NCBI GenBank assembly: GCA_964527385.1
Contig: CAZGPZ010000075.1
Location: forward strand, 1-5,309
Source of the DNA: JANWHZ01 sp964527385
GTDB taxonomy: Bacteria; Patescibacteriota; Saccharimonadia; Saccharimonadales; UBA4665
Direction: 5' to 3'
DNA length: 5,309 bases
Part shown: positions 1 through 5,131 of the stretch, one piece after another
Numbering within the stretch: the stretch's first letter is position 1
Layout of the letters: each line of letters opens with the position of its first letter
Translations under genes and position numbers: made by a program
Notes under the pieces: model-generated
What the model was told of the DNA's origin: nothing
The model's input: only the letters and a program-made list of their open reading frames with translations
Database searches by the model: none

Positions 1-131
1 ATGGGTGTGGGCAATCTAACCTGGGCCAGCGGCTGTCGGCGGTAGCCTACAAGCTCGGACACCCTGGGGATGTTTCAACAACATGGGCAAGTGACCCTCA
101 ACCGGGCCACTTTTTTAGTTTTCATGCCTGA
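1..131 (+). other. Unidentified upstream end (open frame or RNA tail)
   Basis: Frame 3 stays open from the window edge to a TGA at 129-131, giving 42 codons that end in Gly-His-Phe-Phe-Ser-Phe-His-Ala. I recognise no family, and such a short open run proves little. The same stretch can fold: GGGTGT at 3-8 complements ACACCC at 59-64, GGCT (33-36) can pair with AGCC (45-48), and ATGTT (70-74) pairs with AACAT (80-84). It could therefore equally be the 3' part of a structured RNA. The terminator-like hairpin at 89-116 would lie inside the reading frame, which argues mildly against coding. More sequence to the left is needed to decide. Confidence 0.2.
89..116 (+). terminator. Rho-independent terminator-like hairpin
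   Basis: AAGTG (89-93) pairs with CACTT (108-112), and CCC (95-97) pairs with GGG (104-106), with one A-C mismatch between them and a six-base loop. A T-run follows directly (111-116, then AGTTTT). The shape fits an intrinsic terminator for the transcript entering from the left. It sits about 24 bases upstream of the promoter for the next gene, where a transcription boundary is expected. The mismatch in the stem is the main weakness. Confidence 0.45.
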
Positions 132-139
132 GAGACCTA

Positions 140-167
140 TTGTTTTAATCAATAATTATGTTACATT
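140..167 (+). promoter_or_regulatory. Sigma-70-like promoter for leaderless gene at 174
   Basis: A -35-like TTGTTT (140-145) and a -10-like TACATT (162-167) are separated by 16 bp in an AT-rich pocket of otherwise GC-richer DNA. Six bases separate the -10 box from the GTG codon at 174, so transcription should start at or within a base or two of the initiation codon. No Shine-Dalgarno sequence can fit. The same -10 to start spacing occurs at the G5 gene (4248). Confidence 0.4.
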
Positions 168-173
168 AGGCGT

Positions 174-656
174 GTGATAACAAATTACGCGCTAGAACCT
201 GGTATTCCTGCTGCGGTTAGCCCAGAGGCCGATGACTTGCTTGATGTGGCACTAGGCAGGCAAATTCCTGTCGAACTATTGGCGCCGGCGCATCCGAATA
301 ACACTGCCGACTGGGAACGCATCCAGGCGCTTCGTGCCCTCGGGTTCCGCAATAGCAGCGCCAGCCTCGCCAGCATGCACCGTGCCGCCCGCGAACCGGA
401 AGCCGCGTACGAAGCCTCGAAGCTCGGTGATTACTGGGGCAGCGTCGCGCGCCTGCATTTTGCGCGCTCCATTGGCCTAACGGTGCCCATGTCAGGTGAT
501 CATCCGCTGGAACTAGTACGGAAATACGAGCAGTTCAAGTCGGAATTTGGCGGCACTGGCGACGAGGCGCAGGCACACCGGCACGAAGAAGCGGCGTGGT
601 TGGGGCAATGTATTCGCGCCCGAACGAACATTGATGACGTGCATGTGGTGTGGTAA
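174..656 (+). CDS. Conserved-looking hypothetical protein upstream of dus
   Basis: This is a 160-residue open frame from GTG to TAA whose family I do not recognise. It is soluble-looking, with no signal peptide or membrane segment. It is Ala- and Glu-rich and probably mostly helical from about residue 46 to 101, with a single Cys (146) and a C-terminal Asp-Asp-Val-His-Val-Val-Trp tail. The GTG start is preferred because a promoter-like -10 lies exactly six bases upstream, which implies a leaderless mRNA. The gene ends three bases before a possible GTG start of dus and 30 bases before its likelier ATG, so the two are almost certainly co-transcribed. That suggests, without showing, a role linked to tRNA or translation. 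Codon use resembles the neighbours. It is probably a real gene of unknown function. Confidence 0.7.
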   Translation: MITNYALEPGIPAAVSPEADDLLDVALGRQIPVELLAPAHPNNTADWERIQALRALGFRNSSASLASMHRAAREPEAAYEASKLGDYWGSVARLHFARSIGLTVPMSGDHPLELVRKYEQFKSEFGGTGDEAQAHRHEEAAWLGQCIRARTNIDDVHVVW

Positions 657-686
657 TGCGTGGGCACGTTGAACAGTAATAGCAAT

Positions 687-1694
687 ATGACGTTCTTGCA
701 AAAACTACCGAGACCATTCTTTGTGCTGGCGCCGATGGACGACGTGACAGATACGGCGTTCCGGCAAGTTATTGCTAGCACGGCTAAACCTGATATATTT
801 TTTACAGAATTCGTGAATGTCGATGGGCTGCAAAGCCCCGGGCGCAAAAACTTGCTAAAGAAACTGCTATTCACGCCGGAAGAAACGCCGCTTGTCGCGC
901 AAATCTGGGGCAAGGAACCAGAGAATTTCTACAAGACGGCTAGGGAACTCGCCGACGGGACGTTCGCGCGGGAGCTCGGGCTGCCTGCAGGTGCAAACTT
1001 CGCCGGCATCGACCTCAACATGGGGTGCCCCGACAAAACCGTCGTGAAGAATGGCGCTTGCAGCGCGCTGATCAATAACCGCCCGTTGGCGGCGGAGATT
1101 ATTCATGCGACCAAAGAGGGAAGTGGCGGAAGGCTACCGGTAAGCGTCAAAACGCGCCTCGGTTTCACTACGACTGACCTTTCGTGGCCCGAGTTCTTGT
1201 TAACGCAAGATATCGCCATGTTGACGATCCATGGTCGGACACGCAAGGAAATGAGCAAGGTCCCCGCCCGTTGGGACGAGATAGAGGATGTGCGGGTACT
1301 GCGGGACCAAATCGCGCCGGGCACGTTCATTGTTGGCAACGGCGACGTCATGTCGCGCCAGCAGGGCCTCGGCTTGGCAAAACAGCACGGCCTGGACGGT
1401 ATCATGGTTGGCCGCGGTGTCTTCCACGATCCGTTTTTGTTCGCTGAGTCCAGCCCATGGCAAACGATGGCCCCAAACCAAAAAATAACGCTGTTCGCGC
1501 GGCACGTCAGGTATTTTATAGAAGCGTACCCGCACGGCGAGCGGGCGTTGCCGCCACTCTATAAATTTTGCAAAGTGTATTGTATGGGTTTTGACGGCGC
1601 GAAGGAACTTCGCGAGCATATTGTCCAGGCGCGCACGGCAGCAGAACTGGCGCGTATTATTAACGAATCAGTTGAGCAAACCAAAGCGGCGTAG
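687..1694 (+). CDS. dus: tRNA-dihydrouridine synthase (Dus family)
   Basis: This cytoplasmic flavoenzyme reduces specific uridines in tRNA to dihydrouridine using FMN and NADPH. From the ATG at 687 the product is 335 residues, a normal length. Numbered from that ATG, it shows the N-terminal barrel strand Phe-Val-Leu-Ala-Pro-Met-Asp-Asp-Val-Thr-Asp (12-22), the Asn-Met-Gly-Cys-Pro motif with catalytic Cys114, the FMN-contacting Lys155 in Val-Lys-Thr-Arg-Leu-Gly, Thr-Ile-His-Gly-Arg-Thr (His182), Gly-Asn-Gly-Asp (217-220) and Gly-Arg-Gly (242-244), then a helical C-terminal domain. An in-frame GTG at 660 would add nine residues and lies three bases after the previous stop, so coupled initiation there is possible. 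I chose the ATG because family proteins usually begin about 15 residues before the Ala-Pro-Met motif. Neither start has a clear Shine-Dalgarno site. The usual Ala-Gly after Ala-Pro-Met is Asp-Asp here. I cannot say which tRNA position is modified. Confidence 0.93.
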   Translation: MTFLQKLPRPFFVLAPMDDVTDTAFRQVIASTAKPDIFFTEFVNVDGLQSPGRKNLLKKLLFTPEETPLVAQIWGKEPENFYKTARELADGTFARELGLPAGANFAGIDLNMGCPDKTVVKNGACSALINNRPLAAEIIHATKEGSGGRLPVSVKTRLGFTTTDLSWPEFLLTQDIAMLTIHGRTRKEMSKVPARWDEIEDVRVLRDQIAPGTFIVGNGDVMSRQQGLGLAKQHGLDGIMVGRGVFHDPFLFAESSPWQTMAPNQKITLFARHVRYFIEAYPHGERALPPLYKFCKVYCMGFDGAKELREHIVQARTAAELARIINESVEQTKAA

Positions 1695-1696
1695 GG

Positions 1697-3421
1697 TTAC
1701 CGTATCCAGCGCGGACGGGCGTGCAACGGGCGCGTGGCAGCCTTGCCCCACGTCAATGTCCGTTTTGAAATCTTCCTGACAAATGCCGGGCGGCTGAGGC
1801 CGGCAAGATCGCTGACTTTCCAGACTTTGTCGGCGGGCTTGTCAGCAAGCACGCTGTTAAAGACGCGCAGCCAGCGGGTAACATTGGCAGTCGTCGTGAA
1901 TTCGCGCTTGTTAAAATCGTGCGCGGCGATCAAGGTAGTTTGCTTGGTGGCAGCATATTTATCGCTGTCCATCAGAAGCGCCGCGATGAGTTCTGCTCCG
2001 CGGTCCAGGTCGAAGTCCGCCCTGCCGAAATCTAAAATGTGCCCGGATTTTCCTTCGATGACTTGCAATGGCATGCCGCCGCGGTTGGATATAACTACCG
2101 GCACGCCATGCTCAATCCAATCCGTTATGCGGTTTTCCAAGCCCTCAGCTTCGGAGGTCTGGAGTCCCAATGCGCTGGTGTGCATGAGCGCGTTCATGGC
2201 ACCGTAGTTATGCCGCAGGCGCACGACGATGATGTCTTCCATGTCGTCCGGGTATTTTTCCCGGCGCAAACGCAGCATTTCCTCGTACATAGGGATACCG
2301 CTTGGGTCATCAACCGAGCCGTTGCCAACGATCAATATTTCCGGCAAATCTTCGGCGGCCACGCCGGCAGCGGCCATGTTGTGCCTGGCCCGGACGCCCA
2401 GATCCATTGCCTTGTCCATGCCTTTTGACTCATCGAATCGGGCTGCTAGGACAATGCGGCGTTTGCCGGCGGCGAGCAGTTTCTGCTTGTCAGCAGAGCG
2501 TCCTTGCGCGGCGAATTCTTCGTTCTTGTCGGCGATTTCGTCGTTGATGAATTGGATGCCCTTGTGGATTTCCTCGAAGGTCAAGCGGCGGTTGAGGTCA
2601 TCATGCGGCTCGACCGTAGCGGGCAAGAAAAACGTTTTGTCATAGATATCTTTTGGTACGAACGCTTCGACCGGGTGGAAGACAAACGCATCGGCTTCGC
2701 CGATACGGCATTCGTCGCGCAGGTATTCCCAGACTTCGCCCTGGGGCGTTGATGGATCAGCCATCAGTTCCCCTGAGTTATCTATGTGGTTGCGCCAGAC
2801 GATCTTGGCCCGAGGGTTCAATTCCTTGAAAAAGGCGAACAACGGCGCCGGTTGCGGGTCGTCGATGACGATGATATCGGCGTCTTTGATGGGCAGCTGC
2901 CCACTCAAAACGGTTTTGTTCTCGTTATTCCAGCGCCGGTGCAACGATTTGCCCTCTGTGGTGATGCGCTCGGTGGTGCGTCGCTGGATAATGTTGTGCA
3001 TCAATTTGGTAAAGACGAACGGGTTCTCGGCTGTGTCCTGCATGCTCGCCATGACATACCAATGCGCATTGATGCCCAGCAAATGCAGCATGTGGACGAG
3101 CGGGGGGCGAAGCATCGCCACGCCGCCGCCGGCCATCGTCGGGTTGATAAACACGACCCGCTTGCCACGTAACGTGCGGGCGAACCGCAGCATGAGCGCC
3201 CAGTCGCGTAAGCGCGTCATGTGCTTGTAATCTTTGAGCGTGATGCTGCTTGTAACAGTAGCTTCGTAGGTAGCTGGGTTCCGTTTCAGCCGGAAAATCT
3301 CCGCCTCGCGGTCCGCCTCATGTGCCTCATGCACGGCTGGCGGGCTAGTGACCATAAGTTCGGCCGAGTTCTTGCCCGTCGCAGCGACCGTTTCAGTTGT
3401 TACGTCCAAATCAGATGCCAT
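1697..3421 (-). CDS. GT4-family glycosyltransferase, trehalose synthase (TreT)-like
   Basis: This 574-residue protein has the two-Rossmann-domain GT-B layout. Residues 1-60 are acidic and look disordered. Residues 88-135 carry Phe-Ile-Asn-Pro-Thr-Met-Ala-Gly-Gly-Gly-Val-Ala, which resembles the opening of trehalose glycosyltransferring synthases (TreT) and retaining trehalose phosphorylases. Asp-Asp-Pro-Gln-Pro (187-191) and Arg-Asn-His-Ile-Asp (210-214) fit the same subgroup. The C-terminal donor domain has Arg-Phe-Asp-Glu-Ser-Lys-Gly (328-334), Val-Gly-Asn-Gly (365-368) and Glu-Gly-Leu-Glu-Asn followed by Pro-Val-Val. The expected Glu-X7-Glu motif reads Glu426-X7-Asp434. Members of the family join a nucleotide-sugar or phosphorylated glucose to glucose; the acceptor and donor here cannot be read from sequence. 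There is no signal peptide, so it is probably cytoplasmic. GAGG six bases before the ATG supports the start. It converges on dus with a 2-bp gap. Confidence 0.86.
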   Translation of the reverse strand: MASDLDVTTETVAATGKNSAELMVTSPPAVHEAHEADREAEIFRLKRNPATYEATVTSSITLKDYKHMTRLRDWALMLRFARTLRGKRVVFINPTMAGGGVAMLRPPLVHMLHLLGINAHWYVMASMQDTAENPFVFTKLMHNIIQRRTTERITTEGKSLHRRWNNENKTVLSGQLPIKDADIIVIDDPQPAPLFAFFKELNPRAKIVWRNHIDNSGELMADPSTPQGEVWEYLRDECRIGEADAFVFHPVEAFVPKDIYDKTFFLPATVEPHDDLNRRLTFEEIHKGIQFINDEIADKNEEFAAQGRSADKQKLLAAGKRRIVLAARFDESKGMDKAMDLGVRARHNMAAAGVAAEDLPEILIVGNGSVDDPSGIPMYEEMLRLRREKYPDDMEDIIVVRLRHNYGAMNALMHTSALGLQTSEAEGLENRITDWIEHGVPVVISNRGGMPLQVIEGKSGHILDFGRADFDLDRGAELIAALLMDSDKYAATKQTTLIAAHDFNKREFTTTANVTRWLRVFNSVLADKPADKVWKVSDLAGLSRPAFVRKISKRTLTWGKAATRPLHARPRWIR

Positions 3422-3425
3422 AGTG

Positions 3426-3431
3426 TTCCTC
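3426..3431 (-). promoter_or_regulatory. Shine-Dalgarno site of the GT4 gene
   Basis: On the minus strand GAGGAA stands four bases before the ATG at 3421, which puts the GAGG core six bases away, a normal spacing. It fixes the start codon of the glycosyltransferase. It is also the only convincing Shine-Dalgarno site in the window, since the other protein genes appear leaderless or lack one. Confidence 0.6.
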
Positions 3432-3436
3432 GCAGT

Positions 3437-3453
3437 GCTACCCGAGGGGTAGC
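3437..3453 (-). promoter_or_regulatory. 5'-UTR hairpin before the GT4 gene
   Basis: In the minus-strand transcript GCTACCC pairs perfectly with GGGTAGC over seven base pairs with a three-base loop. It lies just downstream of the probable transcription start and five bases upstream of the Shine-Dalgarno site. A 5' hairpin there could stabilise the mRNA or affect ribosome loading. No T-run follows, so it is not an ordinary terminator. The structure is seen directly; the role is inferred. Confidence 0.35.
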
Positions 3454-3455
3454 TG

Positions 3456-3470
3456 ATAATAATTATTATG
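3456..3470 (-). promoter_or_regulatory. AT palindrome and probable -10 zone of the GT4 gene
   Basis: Positions 3456-3469 form a perfect 14-bp AT-only palindrome (ATAATAATTATTAT). On the minus strand CATAAT (3470-3465) is a fair -10 box and would start transcription just before the 3437-3453 hairpin. I see no good -35 at the right distance, so the exact promoter is uncertain. The rest of the gap up to 3627 holds only weak inverted repeats (CACCT/AGGTG at 3573-3588 and a 6-bp stem at 3529-3543) and no clear terminator for the G5 gene. Confidence 0.3.
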
Positions 3471-3627
3471 CCGGCTCACGGCAGATTGCAGGGCAAGCTC
3501 GCAAAACCTCACTAATGATAACAATACGCTCGTTTCGAATGAGATTTCAAGTGCAAAAATGTATTCGCATATCACCTGACGTAAGGTGTCGAATAAAAAA
3601 TTTTACCCATGATCTATCCCGGCTTAG

Positions 3628-4248
3628 TCAATACCCCGTGCAGTATGCCGATTCCACGCTGCCGGTAAACGGGTTGGTGTTGAACGTGCAATCCGCATTC
3701 GAAGGGCTGCTGGGCTGGGTAGCTGGCGGCGTGTCGGCCAAGCCCGTCATTTGTCCCTGGCCGTTTCGTGTGCAATAGTCGGGACTTTGGTGCGTGAAGC
3801 CAGTGTTCGGGTCTTTGAACTGCTCATTCGTGTAGTACTGATACGAGCCGTTTGAGCACCACATGTATTGATATTTCTTCGTGCCCTTTGCGACCGTTTC
3901 GTTCGCCGGCTGGGTAACAACCCTCTCTGACACAACCGACTCGCCGAGATTTCTCCCGGACAGCGTATGCCGCACACCGACCACCGTTTCTGTCGTCCCA
4001 TTCTGGCCGTTTTGCCGCACTTGCTGTTGCCCTAACTCCAGGCTGGAGTCTTGTATGTACAACGTCTTGTATATGATAGCGTTGTCACGTGTCTCGTCCG
4101 TCGTGAACGGGACGCAGTAGTACATAAGCACTGCCACCGCTACGATTGCTACGGCGCCCAGGATTACTACCTCGCGTCGCCTTAGGCGTATTGCTTTCAT
4201 CCACGGCTTGGACGGTTGATGCCGCGCCTTGCGCTTAGGGGCACTCAT
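3628..4248 (-). CDS. Membrane-anchored G5-domain protein
   Basis: This 206-residue protein has a strongly basic cytoplasmic N-terminus (residues 1-25), one transmembrane segment (about 26-44) and an extracytoplasmic remainder. Residues about 58-124 match the G5 domain pattern: a Leu-Glu-Leu-Gly stretch, Asn-Gly-Gln-Asn-Gly-Thr-Thr-Glu-Thr-Val, then Glu-Ser-Val-Val-Ser-Glu-Arg-Val-Val and a closing Val-Ala-Lys-Gly-Thr-Lys. G5 domains occur in surface and peptidoglycan- or glycan-associated proteins. The C-terminal 80 residues are Tyr-, Asn- and Gln-rich, with a Pro/Ser/Thr linker (173-184) and four cysteines (131, 159, 187, 203) that could form two disulfides; Cys45 sits at the membrane edge. 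No catalytic domain, lipobox or LPXTG motif is visible. Its own promoter places +1 at or near the ATG, so the mRNA is probably leaderless. It may be an adhesin-like or envelope protein; the exact role is unknown. Confidence 0.82.
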   Translation of the reverse strand: MSAPKRKARHQPSKPWMKAIRLRRREVVILGAVAIVAVAVLMYYCVPFTTDETRDNAIIYKTLYIQDSSLELGQQQVRQNGQNGTTETVVGVRHTLSGRNLGESVVSERVVTQPANETVAKGTKKYQYMWCSNGSYQYYTNEQFKDPNTGFTHQSPDYCTRNGQGQMTGLADTPPATQPSSPSNADCTFNTNPFTGSVESAYCTGY

Positions 4249-4254
4249 ATCGCA

Positions 4255-4263
4255 ATTATATCA
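4255..4263 (-). promoter_or_regulatory. Extended -10 promoter of the G5 gene
   Basis: On the minus strand TGATATAAT gives a consensus -10 (TATAAT, 4260-4255) with the extended TG element one base upstream. The -35 region is poor (TTACTT or ATTACT), as often tolerated by extended -10 promoters. Six bases separate the -10 from the ATG at 4248, so the predicted transcript starts essentially at the initiation codon. Confidence 0.6.
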
Positions 4264-4345
4264 TATTATTGTGCTAAAGTAATAATGGATGTTAATACAA
4301 TGTTGCTGGCGGGCGAATTGTGATTGGACCAGGAAAAGGCGCAAA

Positions 4346-4421
4346 TGGTGGGGGCGGTTGGATTTGAACCAACGACCAAAGGATTATGAGTCCTCTGCTC
4401 TAACCACTGAGCTACGCCCCC
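4346..4421 (-). tRNA. tRNA with CAT anticodon (elongator Met or Ile2), CCA encoded
   Basis: The minus strand folds into a complete 76-base cloverleaf. Its parts are acceptor GGGGGCG/CGCCCCC, D arm GCTC/GAGC with an eight-base loop containing GG, anticodon stem GAGGA/TCCTT with loop CTCATAA, a five-base variable region, T stem GTTGG/CCAAC with loop TTCAAAT, discriminator A, and an encoded CCA (4348-4346). The anticodon is CAT. The G1-C72 pair excludes the initiator, which is found separately at 5255. Elongator Met and Ile2 (whose C34 is changed to lysidine by TilS) share this anticodon. The short D loop and TTGGTC-type variable region resemble Escherichia coli Ile2 somewhat more than its elongator Met, but identity is unresolved. 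No obvious terminator follows. Confidence 0.97.
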
Positions 4422-4472
4422 TCCACTTGAGTCTTACCTATATTGTTAAGGGTTTATATTACTTCGCGCCGT

Positions 4473-4502
4473 GAAATCTTCTAAGTTTCAATGAAGGATT
4501 TC
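4473..4502 (-). repeat. Inverted repeat beside the tRNA-like remnant
   Basis: GAAATC-TTC (4473-4481) pairs with GAA-G-GATTTC (4493-4502), forming a nine-pair stem with one bulged G and an 11-base loop. On the minus strand it begins directly after the 3' end of the decayed tRNA, but no T-run follows. It could be an old processing or termination hairpin of that tRNA unit. Confidence 0.3.
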
Positions 4503-4574
4503 TCGGGCCCGGCATATATTCTGGCTTATCGCTCGAATATGAACCGTCTGCCCTAACCTCTGAGTTACATTCCC
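4503..4574 (-). pseudogene. Decayed tRNA-like sequence with CAT at the anticodon position
   Basis: On the minus strand the 5' half reads like a tRNA: a TA dinucleotide, D arm ACTC/GGGC around AGAGGTTA, then CATAT centred where an anticodon loop belongs. Over 34 bases covering the D arm and anticodon loop it matches the neighbouring intact tRNA (4346-4421) at 26 positions. The 3' half fails: the anticodon stem keeps only about three pairs, no TTC-type T loop or T stem can be formed, and only a partial acceptor (GGG/CCC) remains, with no CCA. The total length is close to that of a tRNA. The simplest reading is a diverged duplicate that has lost function. Confidence 0.5.
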
Positions 4575-4625
4575 GTGATTAGCAGCGAATAACAGATTGA
4601 AGTATACCAGATTACCCGATAGTTA

Positions 4626-4631
4626 TATACT
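4626..4631 (+). promoter_or_regulatory. Possible -10 box of divIC
   Basis: TATACT lies 13 bases before the ATG at 4645 in an AT-rich stretch, which would give a 5' leader of only about six bases. No Shine-Dalgarno site precedes the ATG, consistent with a leaderless or near-leaderless mRNA. A -35-like TTGAAG at 4597 is 23 bp away, too far to be convincing. Confidence 0.28.
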
Positions 4632-4644
4632 GTTTTTAGCTGAT

Positions 4645-5100
4645 ATGTTCCAAGAACAAAAAATCAAACACTACGTCAAAATAACGTACCAGACCGTCTT
4701 GCGGCTTCGTGACGTCCGGTTTGCCGGGCAAGTTTTGTTCGTGGTTATCGTGCTGCTCGTGAGCTGGAGCGGCGTAAAGGCGATTGATGCGAACTACGCG
4801 CTCCAGAAGCAAATTGCCCAGCTAGAACAGGAAAACGACGTGCAGCAGCTTGAGAACAATAATTTGGCGCTGCAAAACGACTACTACCAAAGTGACCAAT
4901 ACCTGGAGTTGTCAGCGCGGCAAAATTTCGGTTTGGGCGCGCCAGGGGAAAAGGAACTGGATGTGCCGAAGGCAGTGGCGCTGTCATACGTTGTCGTCCC
5001 GCCAAAAGAATCTGCCAGCGCGAAACCGAGCGTCGAACTCCCTGCATACCAGCGTAACATCCAGGCGTGGGTGAATTTCTTCCTCCATCGCCAGGATTGA
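4645..5100 (+). CDS. divIC: DivIC/FtsB-like cell-division protein
   Basis: This 151-residue bitopic protein has the septum-formation-initiator layout: a short basic cytoplasmic N-terminus (1-26), one transmembrane helix (about 27-45), a Gln/Asn/Leu-rich coiled coil (about 50-82), and the family signature Tyr-Leu-Glu-Leu-Ser-Ala-Arg-Gln-Asn-Phe-Gly-Leu with Gly-Glu-Lys-Glu-Leu (86-105). In studied bacteria DivIC/FtsB pairs with FtsL and FtsQ/DivIB to activate septal peptidoglycan synthesis. A short Pro/Ser-containing tail ends in an aromatic patch, Trp-Val-Asn-Phe-Phe-Leu (142-147). The frame is open back to a TTG at 4597, but the ATG at 4645 gives a typical short N-terminus. The stop codon lies inside the -35 box of the next promoter. 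The neighbouring genes are RNA genes rather than other division genes. Confidence 0.87.
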   Translation: MFQEQKIKHYVKITYQTVLRLRDVRFAGQVLFVVIVLLVSWSGVKAIDANYALQKQIAQLEQENDVQQLENNNLALQNDYYQSDQYLELSARQNFGLGAPGEKELDVPKAVALSYVVVPPKESASAKPSVELPAYQRNIQAWVNFFLHRQD

Positions 5101-5125
5101 CAAACCCACCTCTGTACAATATAAT
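5097..5125 (+). promoter_or_regulatory. Perfect consensus sigma-70 promoter
   Basis: TTGACA (5097-5102) and TATAAT (5120-5125) are both exact consensus with an optimal 17-bp spacer, which predicts a very strong promoter starting near 5132. The -35 box includes the divIC stop codon TGA (5098-5100). It points toward the structured leader and the initiator tRNA, as expected for a highly expressed stable RNA. Confidence 0.82.
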
Positions 5126-5131
5126 TTCCTT

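Noticed and set aside
500..913. 137-codon minus-strand open frame
   Set aside because: It is antisense to the end of the hypothetical gene and the start of dus, and the translation is low-complexity and resembles no protein family.
1734..3230. Several 80-157 codon plus-strand open frames
   Set aside because: All lie antisense to the GT4 gene, whose protein has clear family motifs. They are shadows of GC-rich coding sequence.
3573..3588. CACCT/AGGTG inverted repeat as terminator of the G5 gene
   Set aside because: On the transcribed minus strand the T-run lies before rather than after the hairpin, and the stem is only five pairs.
3221..3778. 185-codon plus-strand open frame
   Set aside because: It runs through the 5' part of the GT4 gene, an intergenic promoter region and the 3' end of the G5 gene on the opposite strand. 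It has no recognisable domain.
4289..4474. 61-codon plus-strand open frame containing Leu-Asp-Leu-Asn-Gln-Arg-Pro-Lys-Asp-Tyr-Glu-Ser
   Set aside because: It is antisense to the tRNA at 4346-4421. This peptide is a well-known artefact of translating the reverse strand of tRNA genes.
4597..4644. TTG start adding 16 residues to DivIC
   Set aside because: The added residues have no ribosome-binding site and overlap the probable promoter zone. The ATG at 4645 gives a normal DivIC N-terminus.
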